DNA of 45,581 nucleotides from an uncultured Bacilli bacterium. GTDB lineage: Bacteria > Bacillota_I > Bacilli_A > RFN20 > CAG-826. A program made the translations under genes and the position numbers. The stretch's first letter is position 1. Each line of letters starts with the position of its first letter. Positions 1 to 8,069 of this stretch are shown in pieces. A model generated the notes under the pieces. It did not search any database and had not been told where the DNA came from. It worked only from the letters and a program-made list of their open reading frames with translations. The DNA is taken from contig CAKPNG010000010.1 in assembly GCA_934168325.1 (NCBI GenBank), positions 1 to 45,581 of the forward strand. The letters are read 5' to 3'.

Positions 1-211
1 GTAACATCAAATTAATAAACATTTTTACAAAAATCGTATAATAATTTAAGTCAATATTATTAAATAATTGCAAAAATGTATTTTGCATATTTTTTTAGAT
101 TGACAATTATTAAAAGATAATAATTATTAAAAAATAACATGAAAATACGCAATTTTAATTAAAAAAATATTAAAAATGTATTATTTTTTGACCGAGTTTA
201 TTGTCAATCAT

Positions 212-231
212 AAACAATTTTATTATTGTTT
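212..231. other. AT-only inverted repeat after the PPTase gene
   Basis: AAACAAT and ATTGTTT (7 bp, perfect) flank a 6-base spacer just downstream of the phosphopantetheinyl transferase stop codon. There is no G+C-rich stem and no good U-tract on the minus strand, so a terminator role is doubtful. The rest of bases 1-245 is A+T-rich sequence in which I see no gene. Confidence 0.3.
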
Positions 232-245
232 AAAAACTATAAAAA

Positions 246-851
246 TTAATAATAATTTGTTTCAAAATTTTCATTATAAGCGCATACACTTATAGATAAA
301 TTATTAATAATTTTTGTTTTCCCATACATTAAAATATCTTTATATTTAGTAATGAATAAATAATTAATATCATCTTCTTTTTCAATTTTTAGTATTTCTA
401 TTTCTTTAAATATTAAAGATAAAATTCCGATTAATTTAATAGAAGATTCGATAATTGTCCAAATTAATTTAGGATTATAGTTTTTAAATTCTGAATGATA
501 ATTATTTATAAAATTATATAATTTGCTATCATTATTTTCTTTTATTTCTTCAATATCTATTCCTACTTCATCTTTACTAATAGCTAAAGCAATATAATCT
601 TTCTTATTAGAAAAATTATATTTAATATCGCTATTTACTAAGTAAGGCTTATTATATTCATTAGTTTTTATATTCAATTTATCTTTTATATTAAGAATTT
701 CTTTTAAAAATTTTTCTTCTTTTAAAGAAATAATATAATGGTCTTTATTAGAAATATTAGATTTATTTTTTAAATAATCACTAATATTTTCATAATCTAA
801 TTTATTTAAATTAATATCGTTTATATTTTTTAAATATACATTAACTATCAT
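246..851 (-). CDS. Divergent Sfp-type 4'-phosphopantetheinyl transferase
   Basis: Probably an Sfp/AcpT-like enzyme that moves phosphopantetheine from CoA to a carrier protein. The 201-aa protein has the family landmarks in order: KPYL near residue 69, YNFSNKK where Sfp proteins have FNISHSG, VGIDIEE with the metal-binding Asp and Glu near residue 99, and WTIIES where Sfp proteins have W-x-x-KEA. The metal-site Asp/Glu and the later Glu are kept, but the Ser-His of the FNISHS motif and the Lys of KEA are lost, so activity is uncertain. It stands alone, divergent from the uracil permease gene, with no carrier-protein or synthase gene beside it. A weak AAGG lies about 14 bases before the ATG. 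The call rests on motif order only. Confidence 0.6.
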   Translation of the reverse strand: MIVNVYLKNINDINLNKLDYENISDYLKNKSNISNKDHYIISLKEEKFLKEILNIKDKLNIKTNEYNKPYLVNSDIKYNFSNKKDYIALAISKDEVGIDIEEIKENNDSKLYNFINNYHSEFKNYNPKLIWTIIESSIKLIGILSLIFKEIEILKIEKEDDINYLFITKYKDILMYGKTKIINNLSISVCAYNENFETNYY

Positions 852-1001
852 ATTTTGTTAAAAAGCCTTCTAATCTCAACTATTTTTTTGAATTTAGTAT
901 AATTTATTAATCCTCTATAGTTAATTTTACTATTTTAATAATTAAAAAAATAGAATTAATAATTCTATAAGTATAAATTTCAATAATTTTAAAAATAATT
1001 G

Positions 1002-1030
1002 TTTACAAATAATTCAAATTCATTTAGACT
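1002..1030 (+). promoter_or_regulatory. Candidate promoter of uraA
   Basis: TTTACA (1002-1007) and TAGACT (1025-1030) are separated by 17 bases and point towards the permease gene. The -10 box matches the consensus at only four of six positions. If used, the transcript would start near 1037, only about 42 bases before the attenuator-like hairpin. A start further upstream cannot be excluded. Confidence 0.35.
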
Positions 1031-1078
1031 TATCGAGATGAAGCGAAAAAGTAAGATTAAAATTTTAAAGATAAATTC

Positions 1079-1118
1079 AAAAGGATCCCTCCAATAGGGG
1101 TCCTTTTTCTTATTTTTT
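1079..1118 (+). terminator. Intrinsic terminator in the uraA leader (likely attenuator)
   Basis: A 12-bp stem (1079-1090 with 1096-1107, one G-U pair, loop CCAAT) is followed by a T-rich run. It has the form of a factor-independent terminator on the + strand. No + strand gene lies upstream, since the neighbouring gene is on the minus strand, so it most likely controls read-through into the uracil permease gene. In Bacillota such leaders are classically controlled by PyrR, but I could not identify a convincing PyrR binding loop. An upstream hairpin (TTTAG-A-CTTA at 1023-1032 with TAAG-A-TTAAA at 1052-1061) may compete or act separately. Confidence 0.7.
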
Positions 1119-1137
1119 AGCTTGAAAGGGGAAGGAA

Positions 1138-2676
1138 ATGAAAAATTTATTTAAAAAAATGCATTTTAGTGGAAAAGATGCAGTCTTAAGTTTGCAACAT
1201 ATGTTTGCTATGCTTGGATCAACAATTTTAGTTCCTATGTTATGCGGACTAAGCGTTCCACTTACATTAATTTGTGCAGGTATTGGAACTTTAATTTTCT
1301 ATTTTATTACAAAAAAGAAAGTACCTGTATTTCTTGGTAGTAGTTTTGCTTTATTACCAGCTTTAATTGCTATTATGAATTGGCCTCTTAAAGATGGGTC
1401 TGCTCCTGATTTAACTATTGGATCTCCAGATTATAATCAAAGAGCTGCTGTTGTTATGATTTGTGTTGCTGTAGTTGGTATTTTATCAATGTTATTTGCT
1501 TTATTAGTTAAATTAATTGGTGTAGATAAAATCAAGAAAATATTACCACCTATAGTTACAGGACCAATTATTATCTTAATTGGTTTAACTATGATTCCAA
1601 AGATGTTTTATAACAATATATTTAATCAATATATTAGTTTTGGTGCTAGTTCTTGGAAAGTTTGGACTAGTGCTTTAGTTACTTTATTAACTATAGTTTT
1701 AGTTAATTCCTTTGCAAAACCTAAATCATTTTTAAAAGTTATTCCTGTTTTATTAGGATTTATCGTTGGCTATATTTATTCTTTAATAATTTCTATTCCT
1801 GGAATTCCAGGTGCACCTTTAATTGATTTTAATAAATTTACAGATGGTAGTTTATTTGGTGTAGATAAAATAATTATCTTCCAACAAGCAGATAAAATAT
1901 GGGGATATTTTGGTAAAGAAGGCTTAGGTAATATTGATGGATCAATGTTAACTAGTGGATTAATAATGTCTGCTCCTATGGCTCTAGTTACTTTTATGGA
2001 ACATTTAGGAGATATTAGTGCTAATTCTACTATTTGTAATAAAGATTTTATGAAAGATCCTGGATTAGATAGAACTGTTTTAGGTGATGGATTAGCTACT
2101 ACAATTAGTGGCATTATCGGTGGGCCTGATATTACTACATATGGTGAAAATAGTGCAGTTTTAGCAATTACTAAAAACTTTAATCCTAGAAACTTAGCAT
2201 TTGCTGCAATAATTGCAATTATAATGGGTGTAATTACTCCAATTGGTAATTTATTTGAAACTCTTCCTCAGCCAGTAGTTGGTGGAGCTTCTATTATCTT
2301 ATTTGGTATGATTGCTGGAAATGGTCTTAGAAGTTTAATTGATTCGAAAGTTGATTTCTCTAATACTAAAAATTTATTAGTAGTTTCTATTACTCTTGGT
2401 GTTGGTTTAGGATTATCTGCTATGAGTTTAGCAGGTGATATCACTTCTGTTAATGCTTATAAAATAATGATAGGTAATGTTGAAATTAGTTCATTAGCTA
2501 TATCTACTTTATTAGCAATCTTACTTAATGTTATCTTACCTAATTATAAAGAAGAAAATAATGAAGAAGTTTTCTATGGATTAGGTGTTGCTAGTGGTAT
2601 TAATAGTTTAGATGTTATTAAAGATGAAGAATTAGATAATAAAGAAAATATTACTAATAATGAATCTAATAAATAA
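1138..2676 (+). CDS. uraA: Uracil/xanthine permease (NCS2 family)
   Basis: Membrane transporter for uracil or a related nucleobase, 512 aa, with about 14 hydrophobic segments. The two substrate-binding glutamates of the UraA family are visible: FMEHLGD near residue 287 and TTYGENSAV near residue 335, along with QPVVGGASIILFGMI near residue 381. The protein is longer than E. coli UraA because of loop insertions (around residues 80-100 and 230-270) and a charged C-terminal tail. A strong Shine-Dalgarno (GAAAGGGGAAGG) precedes the ATG. The gene is preceded by a terminator-like hairpin and is therefore probably attenuated by pyrimidine or purine status. It ends one base before the convergent acetyltransferase gene. 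Uracil specificity is inferred from similarity to UraA; xanthine is an alternative. Confidence 0.9.
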   Translation: MKNLFKKMHFSGKDAVLSLQHMFAMLGSTILVPMLCGLSVPLTLICAGIGTLIFYFITKKKVPVFLGSSFALLPALIAIMNWPLKDGSAPDLTIGSPDYNQRAAVVMICVAVVGILSMLFALLVKLIGVDKIKKILPPIVTGPIIILIGLTMIPKMFYNNIFNQYISFGASSWKVWTSALVTLLTIVLVNSFAKPKSFLKVIPVLLGFIVGYIYSLIISIPGIPGAPLIDFNKFTDGSLFGVDKIIIFQQADKIWGYFGKEGLGNIDGSMLTSGLIMSAPMALVTFMEHLGDISANSTICNKDFMKDPGLDRTVLGDGLATTISGIIGGPDITTYGENSAVLAITKNFNPRNLAFAAIIAIIMGVITPIGNLFETLPQPVVGGASIILFGMIAGNGLRSLIDSKVDFSNTKNLLVVSITLGVGLGLSAMSLAGDITSVNAYKIMIGNVEISSLAISTLLAILLNVILPNYKEENNEEVFYGLGVASGINSLDVIKDEELDNKENITNNESNK

Positions 2677-2677
2677 A

Positions 2678-3334
2678 TTACTTTAATATAATACTTGGAT
2701 TTAAAGCGTATTCTTTAACTTTATTTAATGCTTTACTAGATGCATATCCATCTACTAAAGCATGAGATACAGTTAAATTAAATGATAATAAATATCGATC
2801 ATTATCTAAATAATATTTGCCCCAACAAATTCTTGGTGTTGAGGCACTTTCTTTATCATTATTTGGTATAGGATGAGTCATTGATTCATATTCTAACCAA
2901 GGTAAACAAGTCATATAATATTCTTGATATGTTTTTAAATCATTATACGTATCTTTACGTGGTCCTTTATGTTTAACTATTTCTATCATTTTATGAGTAT
3001 TCTCATAAAATGTATGATAATCATCAAAATAAGGAGCAGTTACATTATCAAATAGACCTGAATCTTGTAATACTGTAAATCCTGGATTTATATAATCATA
3101 TAATCTAATTTCATTATTAACTATTCTCATTCTTAATTCATCAACTGTATCTAAAGCTCTAGTAACTAAATAAAGAAAATTAATAAAGAATGATGTATTA
3201 GTTTCTTTAGAAAATTTAATAACATTAGTAACATCTACTTTAATATTTATAGAATAACAAGGATTAGAAAATGAATTAAACCATTCAAAGACACTTTTTC
3301 TACCTAACTTTTCCATATCAACAATCTTATACAT
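2678..3334 (-). CDS. CatA-like O-acetyltransferase (chloramphenicol acetyltransferase family)
   Basis: A 218-aa protein of normal length for the trimeric CAT family, which transfers acetyl from acetyl-CoA to a hydroxyl group. The catalytic H-x-x-x-D-G motif is present as SHALVDG (His191, Asp195). True resistance enzymes usually have HHAVCDG, so the first His is replaced by Ser. Near residue 48 TSFFINFLYLVTRAL matches the family's N-terminal core. A Shine-Dalgarno (AGGAG) precedes the ATG. The gene stands alone and converges on uraA with a one-base gap. The substrate is not known; chloramphenicol resistance should not be assumed, because many CAT-fold proteins of this type are housekeeping acetyltransferases. 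Confidence 0.85.
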   Translation of the reverse strand: MYKIVDMEKLGRKSVFEWFNSFSNPCYSINIKVDVTNVIKFSKETNTSFFINFLYLVTRALDTVDELRMRIVNNEIRLYDYINPGFTVLQDSGLFDNVTAPYFDDYHTFYENTHKMIEIVKHKGPRKDTYNDLKTYQEYYMTCLPWLEYESMTHPIPNNDKESASTPRICWGKYYLDNDRYLLSFNLTVSHALVDGYASSKALNKVKEYALNPSIILK

Positions 3335-3377
3335 AGAGATCTCCTAAATATTTAAAGAATTTTTAACACTAAAAGTT

Positions 3378-3383
3378 TATAAT
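3378..3383 (+). promoter_or_regulatory. -10 box of the rqcH gene, predicting a leaderless mRNA
   Basis: A perfect TATAAT ends eight bases before the ATG, so transcription should start at about 3390, right at the start codon. No Shine-Dalgarno is present. The -35 region is poor. Confidence 0.5.
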
Positions 3384-3390
3384 AATAAAT

Positions 3391-4770
3391 ATGATTTTTA
3401 AAGATTACTTATTAGAAAATATTAAAAATATTAAAGATTTATTCTTAAACAGTTTTGTTAATAAAATAATGGAGTTATCTAAGAGCGACTATATTTTGTA
3501 TTTTAGTAAAAATAAAGAATATGGTTTAGTTTTAAGCATTAATAATAATGAACCATTTTTAAAAGTAATTAATCAAAAATTTAATTTTTCTTTACAATCT
3601 AATTTTCTTAATAGACTTAAAAATAGATTGATGAATTCTTATTTAATTGATGTTAAGTTATGTAATGATGATAATATTGTTGCTTTTGATTTTATAAAAA
3701 CTACTGATACTTATGATAAATATCATTTCACATTAATATTTGAATTATTTAAAGCTAATTCTAATTTAATAATTATTAAATCTAATAAAGTAATTGAAGC
3801 TTTTAGATATCGTAGTTTAGATACTAAAAGGCCTATTATTAATGGATTAATTTATGAATATCCTACTAAAGTAGAAACTTATAAAGAATTTAAAGATAAA
3901 GATATTAATAATATTAATTCTTATATTGATCAATTAGAAACTAATTATTTAAAAGAAAAATATCAAACTGTTATCTCTAGTTTAAAAAGAAAAAGAAAGA
4001 CTATATATAATAAGATAGAGAAATTAAAAATAGAAAAAGAAAATGCTACGGAAGCTTATAAGTATAAAGAATATGGTGATTATATTTTATTAAATCAAGA
4101 TGAGATTGATAAAGGCGATACTCATTTTAATTATTATGGAATTGATATTCCTTTAAAGACTGATTTAACGTCAATAGAAAATTCTCAACATTATTATAAA
4201 TTATATAAAAAAGCTAAAACTTCTTTGTCTCTTCTTGATAATTATATTAACTCTAGCAAATTAGAATTAGATTATATAGATGGAATTTTATCTATCTTTA
4301 AATTTTATAATGAAGATGATTATTTAGAATTAATAGATGAATTAAATAAGAAAGAAATAATTAAATTAAGAGTCAAAATACCCCCTAAATTAAATAAAAA
4401 CGCTGCTAAACCTTACTATTTTTTCATAAATAATACTAAAATTGCTTTTGGAAAAAACGCTAAACAAAATAATGAATTAACATTTCATTTAGCAAATAAG
4501 GATTGTTATTTTGTTCATATAAAAGATTATAGCGGTGCTCATATTTTAATTTATTCAAATAATCCAACTGATAAAGAAATTGAAATTGCTTTAGAACTTG
4601 CTTTAGTTTTATCAAATAAAGCTGATGGAGATGTTTATTTTACTAATATAAAAAATGTCAAAAAAACTCAAATTTTAGGTAAAGTTAATTTATTAAAATA
4701 TGAAACATATCATATAAATAAAATTAAAGATGATATTAATAAATTAATTAATAACGCTAAACGTTTTTAG
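3391..4770 (+). CDS. rqcH: RqcH-type NFACT protein (ribosome quality control, Ala-tailing)
   Basis: A homologue of bacterial RqcH / eukaryotic Rqc2, which binds obstructed 50S subunits and recruits tRNA-Ala to add C-terminal alanine tails. It was once annotated as a fibronectin-binding protein. The N-terminal NFACT-N domain includes RYRSLDTKRPIINGLIYEYP near residues 138-157. A charged coiled-coil middle follows (about residues 178-300). The C-terminal NFACT-R domain is seen as IAFGKNAKQNNELTFHLA and VHIKDYSGAHILIYS (about residues 350-390). At 459 aa it is shorter than the usual 550-570. The conserved Asp-Arg pair needed for tailing in other species appears here as Asp94-Asn95. It has no Shine-Dalgarno and overlaps the convergent trmL gene by four bases. 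Confidence 0.87.
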   Translation: MIFKDYLLENIKNIKDLFLNSFVNKIMELSKSDYILYFSKNKEYGLVLSINNNEPFLKVINQKFNFSLQSNFLNRLKNRLMNSYLIDVKLCNDDNIVAFDFIKTTDTYDKYHFTLIFELFKANSNLIIIKSNKVIEAFRYRSLDTKRPIINGLIYEYPTKVETYKEFKDKDINNINSYIDQLETNYLKEKYQTVISSLKRKRKTIYNKIEKLKIEKENATEAYKYKEYGDYILLNQDEIDKGDTHFNYYGIDIPLKTDLTSIENSQHYYKLYKKAKTSLSLLDNYINSSKLELDYIDGILSIFKFYNEDDYLELIDELNKKEIIKLRVKIPPKLNKNAAKPYYFFINNTKIAFGKNAKQNNELTFHLANKDCYFVHIKDYSGAHILIYSNNPTDKEIEIALELALVLSNKADGDVYFTNIKNVKKTQILGKVNLLKYETYHINKIKDDINKLINNAKRF

Positions 4771-5282
4771 TCTTCTTTTTCTAAGAAGTCTTCCCCTTTT
4801 ATTTCTTCTCTAGTTGATAATCCATAAAATTTACGTTGTCTAAGTGCTTCATAAAGCACCAAAGCAACTGAATTAGATAAATTTAAGCTACGAGCATTAG
4901 CAACCATTGGAATTCTCATTGTATGATTTATATGTTTTCTTAATAATTCATGAGGAATTCCAGTTGATTCTCTACCAAACATAAAAGTAATATCTTCAAC
5001 AACATTACTATAGTCAAAAGAAGAATATAAATTTTTACTATATCTAGTTACATAAAATATTTTATTATGATCATAATCTTTTAAAAATTCATCAAGAGAA
5101 TCATAATATTTATAATTTAAGTTCTCTAAATAATCCATTCCTGCTCTTTTTAAGCTTTTATCATTAAATTCAAAAGTTAAAGGACCAATTATAATAAGGA
5201 AAGAATCTGTTGCTGAGACAGTTCTCATAATGTTACCTACATTCGAAGGTTTTTCAGGTCTAAACAAAACTACATTAATCAT
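4767..5282 (-). CDS. trmL: tRNA (cytidine(34)-2'-O)-methyltransferase, SPOUT family
   Basis: Methylates the 2'-O of the wobble nucleotide in certain leucine tRNAs using S-adenosylmethionine. The 171-aa length fits TrmL/YibK/CspR. The SPOUT knot motifs are clear: RPEKPSNVGNIMRT near residue 9, FGRESTGIP near residue 102, and IPMVANARSLNLSNSVALVLYEA (start near residue 124), which forms the cofactor knot. A short charged tail (EEIKGEDFLEKED) ends the protein. It has no Shine-Dalgarno; an extended -10 box ends eight bases before the ATG. It is divergent from the choline-kinase-like gene and convergent with rqcH. Confidence 0.92.
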   Translation of the reverse strand: MINVVLFRPEKPSNVGNIMRTVSATDSFLIIIGPLTFEFNDKSLKRAGMDYLENLNYKYYDSLDEFLKDYDHNKIFYVTRYSKNLYSSFDYSNVVEDITFMFGRESTGIPHELLRKHINHTMRIPMVANARSLNLSNSVALVLYEALRQRKFYGLSTREEIKGEDFLEKED

Positions 5283-5289
5283 ATTTAAA

Positions 5290-5298
5290 ATAATACCA
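5290..5298 (-). promoter_or_regulatory. Extended -10 promoter of trmL, predicting a leaderless mRNA
   Basis: On the minus strand TGG-TATTAT forms an extended -10 element (TGN plus a 5/6 -10 box) whose last base is eight positions before the A of the trmL ATG. Transcription should start at or one base before the start codon. No good -35 box is visible, which the TGN motif could compensate for. Confidence 0.5.
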
Positions 5299-5319
5299 TA
5301 ATTTCTTTTTTTGTTGTAT

Positions 5320-5325
5320 CATAAT
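5320..5325 (+). promoter_or_regulatory. -10 box of the choline-kinase-like gene
   Basis: CATAAT (5/6) ends eight bases before the ATG at 5333 and no Shine-Dalgarno is present, which again suggests a leaderless transcript. An overlapping TATCAT at 5317-5322 is an alternative. Confidence 0.4.
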
Positions 5326-5332
5326 AGAGCAC

Positions 5333-6172
5333 ATGAGACAACGTATTAAGATTTTATTTGAAGAGAATACTAATAAGAAAGTGCGTACTTGTGAATTAAT
5401 AACTTCTGGTTTTAATAACGAGAATTATTCAATTAACGACGCATATGTTTTACGTTTGCCTAAAGATAATCGTGATGAAACTATATCTTATATAAATGAA
5501 GAAAAAAGTTATAAAGCTATCGAAAAATTAAATTTATCCGATAAAATCATCTATATTAATACTAATATTGGTCTAAAAATATCTAAATTTGTTCATAACG
5601 CAATACAATATGTTAATACACCTACTAATGAACAAATAAATTATGTAGCTAAAGCTTTAAAGAAATTACATAATTCAGGTATTAAAGTCGATTTTGGTTA
5701 TCAAATGTTTTATAAATTAGGTGTTTATAAAAAAGAATTATCTAAAGAAGAATATATTGATTCAAAGCATGAGAAAAATGTTGTTAAAGATGTTCAATTA
5801 TTATTTAAAAAAGATCCTCTTGTCTTATGCCACAATGATTTAGTTCAAAATAATTTATTATTTAAATCTAATGGCGTTATTTTCATTGATTGGGAATATA
5901 GTGGAATGAATAATCCTTATTTTGATTTAGCAAGTTTTATAAGTGAAAATGATTTAAATGAAGAACAATCCGAATTTTTCCTTAAACAATATTTTGGTTC
6001 AAAATTAAATTTAACAAAAAGAAAAAGAGTTAAAGCATTTATATCATTTTTAGATATATTGTTCTATTATTGGGGACTATATCTTTATAAAAAAAGAGGC
6101 GATTTAATATATTATCAAATTGCCTCACATAAATTAGAAAGAATAAATAAAGAAATTAATCTTGAGAAATAG
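5333..6172 (+). CDS. Choline/ethanolamine (LicA-like) or thiamine kinase family phosphotransferase
   Basis: A 279-aa protein of the APH/choline-kinase fold, which phosphorylates a small alcohol with ATP. Brenner-type catalytic motif LCHNDLVQNNLLF (about residues 163-175; Asp and Asn of HxDxxxxN) and metal-binding motif FIDWEYSGMNNPYFDLASF (about residues 184-202) are typical of choline kinases such as LicA. The N-terminal lobe has GFNNENYSINDAYVLRLP as nucleotide-binding strand region. Candidate substrates are choline for CDP-choline lipids or surface polymers, or thiamine; the sequence does not decide. No cytidylyltransferase is adjacent. Its 3' end overlaps the convergent ppa gene by 17 bases. 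Confidence 0.82.
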   Translation: MRQRIKILFEENTNKKVRTCELITSGFNNENYSINDAYVLRLPKDNRDETISYINEEKSYKAIEKLNLSDKIIYINTNIGLKISKFVHNAIQYVNTPTNEQINYVAKALKKLHNSGIKVDFGYQMFYKLGVYKKELSKEEYIDSKHEKNVVKDVQLLFKKDPLVLCHNDLVQNNLLFKSNGVIFIDWEYSGMNNPYFDLASFISENDLNEEQSEFFLKQYFGSKLNLTKRKRVKAFISFLDILFYYWGLYLYKKRGDLIYYQIASHKLERINKEINLEK

Positions 6173-6710
6173 ATTTTTCATAAGCTTCAATCGACATTTT
6201 GACGACTTTTTCTGCTTTTTCGTGTCCTTCTAAATCTCCAATATCAGTAGATTTATTTTCAAGTGACTTATAAACTTTGAAAAAGTGTTTAATTTCATCA
6301 GCTACGTGTGATGGAAGTTCACTTATATCATTATATTGATTATAAAATGGGTCTTTTTTACATACAGCCATAATTTTATAATCTTTTCTTCCACCATCAA
6401 GCATTTCTAAAACACCAATTGGTCTACATTCTACAATTGATAATGGTAAAATTGGTTCACTAGAAATAATTAAAACGTCTAATGGATCACCATCATCAGA
6501 TAAAGTTAAAGGTATAAAACCATAGTTATGTGGATAATGAGTAGATGTATATAAGATTCTATCAAGCTTTAAAAACCCAGTCTCTAAATCGAATTCATAT
6601 TTATTTTTACTACCCTTTTCAATTTCGCAAATTGCGAAAAAAGAGTTAGGTTTTAAAGGTTTTTTTCTAAAATTAGCGAATATTCCATCTTTATTTTTTT
6701 CATTATTCAT
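6156..6710 (-). CDS. ppa: Inorganic pyrophosphatase, family I
   Basis: Hydrolyses pyrophosphate made by biosynthetic reactions to two phosphates, in the cytoplasm. The 184-aa size is normal. The signature DDGDPLDVLII with its metal-binding aspartates lies near residues 75-85. Further family blocks are YPHNYGFIP near residue 60 and RPIGVLEMLDGG near residue 101. The first eight bases overlap the 3' end of the upstream ATP-grasp gene, so the two form one operon. The pairing makes sense chemically only if the ligase or its pathway releases pyrophosphate, which is not shown. Confidence 0.95.
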   Translation of the reverse strand: MNNEKNKDGIFANFRKKPLKPNSFFAICEIEKGSKNKYEFDLETGFLKLDRILYTSTHYPHNYGFIPLTLSDDGDPLDVLIISSEPILPLSIVECRPIGVLEMLDGGRKDYKIMAVCKKDPFYNQYNDISELPSHVADEIKHFFKVYKSLENKSTDIGDLEGHEKAEKVVKMSIEAYEKSISQD

Positions 6711-7905
6711 TTACTTTTCCTCTAACAAATTTATCAAATTCCATTGCTTCTAATAAAGTATCAAAACGACCAAAGAAATAGTAATCTCCCATATCATCTC
6801 TTAAAGCCATAGGGTAATCACCACTCATTGTAATATTAAATTTGTACTTCTCGATTATTTCTTCACTAGAATGACAATATTTAGTATTATACCTTCTACT
6901 AGATGCTATAGCAAAATATTTTTTATCGCCAGGAACTTGTCTATTTTCATTATAAGCAACTGAATCTGCATAAATATCATAAGCTGAAACACTATTAGCA
7001 TAATTTATTAAATCAGGAGTATATCCTCCAGCAGGTCTCATATTAGTTTCTAAAGGTACCATCGTTCCTTTTTTACCTAAATAAGGATGATCTTCCAATA
7101 ATTTAAAAAATTCAATATGGAAGAATCTTGTTTTTAAATTAAATGCCTTAATAATTTTTCTTCCAAGTTCATCAAAATCTTTATCAATTTCAGGAACACA
7201 ATAATACATATCATCTAAATTATCTTTTACGATATCTTGCATACTTGTTTGAAATACATTACTTGTAGAAAATAAAACATCACCAGAATTATTAGATACA
7301 CCATCATAAGAAATAATTTGTCCACGAATAAATTCTTCTACTATATAAGGAGTTACTTTATCCCAAGAATTATAAAAATTAACTAATTCTTCATCATTAT
7401 TAATTTTAAATGTACCATGGCTTCCAACACCATTATCTGGTTTAGCAAATATTGGATAATTAACTTTATTAGCGAACTCTTTAAGAGCTTCGAGTGTTGT
7501 TAATAAGGTATATCTAGCTGATTTAATTCCAGCTTTTTCAAATATCTTCTTTTGTAATGATTTATGTTTAAAATATTTAACTTCTTCTAAATTTGCTCCA
7601 GATTTAATATTAAATTCTTCTCTAAGTCTAGCATCTGTTTCAAGCCAAAATTCATTATTAGATTCTAAGAAATCAATATCACCATATTTTTCTTTAAAAT
7701 ATTGAACTGCTCTTCTTTCATTTTCATAATTTTCCATATTTGAGCAGCAATAATATTCAGTTAATGCATATTTACATTGATCTGGTATTTCAAAATATGG
7801 TGCATCTCCTATTCCTAATACATTAAATCCTCTATTTTTTAAGGCTAAACAGAATTTCCAATAACTATCTGGAAAATGTGGAGATATAAATATAAAATTT
7901 TTCAT
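6703..7905 (-). CDS. ATP-grasp ligase of unknown substrate
   Basis: A 400-aa ATP-grasp enzyme related to carbamoyl-phosphate-synthase-like ligases, which join a carboxylate to an amine or thiol through an acyl phosphate. An N-terminal Rossmann-like segment (MKNFIFISPHFPD) is followed by the ATP-grasp core: FAKPDNGVGSHGTFKI near residue 153, YIVEEFIRGQIISYDGVS near residue 188, and the metal-binding HIEFF...LETNMRPAGGYTPDLIN region near residues 263-300. A good Shine-Dalgarno (AGAGG) precedes the ATG. It is cotranscribed with ppa. No amino-acid or natural-product pathway gene lies nearby, so I do not assign a substrate. Confidence 0.8.
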   Translation of the reverse strand: MKNFIFISPHFPDSYWKFCLALKNRGFNVLGIGDAPYFEIPDQCKYALTEYYCCSNMENYENERRAVQYFKEKYGDIDFLESNNEFWLETDARLREEFNIKSGANLEEVKYFKHKSLQKKIFEKAGIKSARYTLLTTLEALKEFANKVNYPIFAKPDNGVGSHGTFKINNDEELVNFYNSWDKVTPYIVEEFIRGQIISYDGVSNNSGDVLFSTSNVFQTSMQDIVKDNLDDMYYCVPEIDKDFDELGRKIIKAFNLKTRFFHIEFFKLLEDHPYLGKKGTMVPLETNMRPAGGYTPDLINYANSVSAYDIYADSVAYNENRQVPGDKKYFAIASSRRYNTKYCHSSEEIIEKYKFNITMSGDYPMALRDDMGDYYFFGRFDTLLEAMEFDKFVRGKVNE

Positions 7906-7959
7906 AATTAAATCCTCTAATGTAATTTTAATACAAAATGAAAAATTTAAAAATGAAAT

Positions 7960-7987
7960 AGTATAATCTTTCGCAAAATTATTACAA
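7960..7987 (-). promoter_or_regulatory. Promoter of the ATP-grasp-ppa operon
   Basis: On the minus strand TTGTAA (7982-7987) and TATACT (7960-7965) are 16 bases apart. This leaves a leader of about 48 bases before the Shine-Dalgarno-preceded ATG of the ATP-grasp gene. Confidence 0.55.
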
Positions 7988-8069
7988 ATTTTAACATAAT
8001 TTTTACTTCAAATATTGTTGCTCATTATTATAAATAATGAAACATTATAAAATATTGCCTTCTCACACC

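Noticed and set aside
1..140. TTGACA at about 104 and TATAAT-like sequences near 40 as promoters
   Set aside because: No -10/-35 pair with 15-19 base spacing was found and no gene follows on that strand.
1776..2114. Minus-strand open frame inside the uracil permease gene
   Set aside because: Shadow of uraA: no ribosome site, composition follows the other strand, and the permease frame has clear family motifs.
2678..3334. Acquired chloramphenicol resistance gene
   Set aside because: The CAT fold is clear, but the HHAVCDG motif is altered to SHALVDG, base use matches the neighbours and there are no mobile-element traces, so resistance and recent transfer are not supported.
3391..4770. Fibronectin-binding surface adhesin
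   Set aside because: Old annotation of this family; there is no signal peptide and NFACT-N/NFACT-R features indicate a cytoplasmic ribosome-associated protein.
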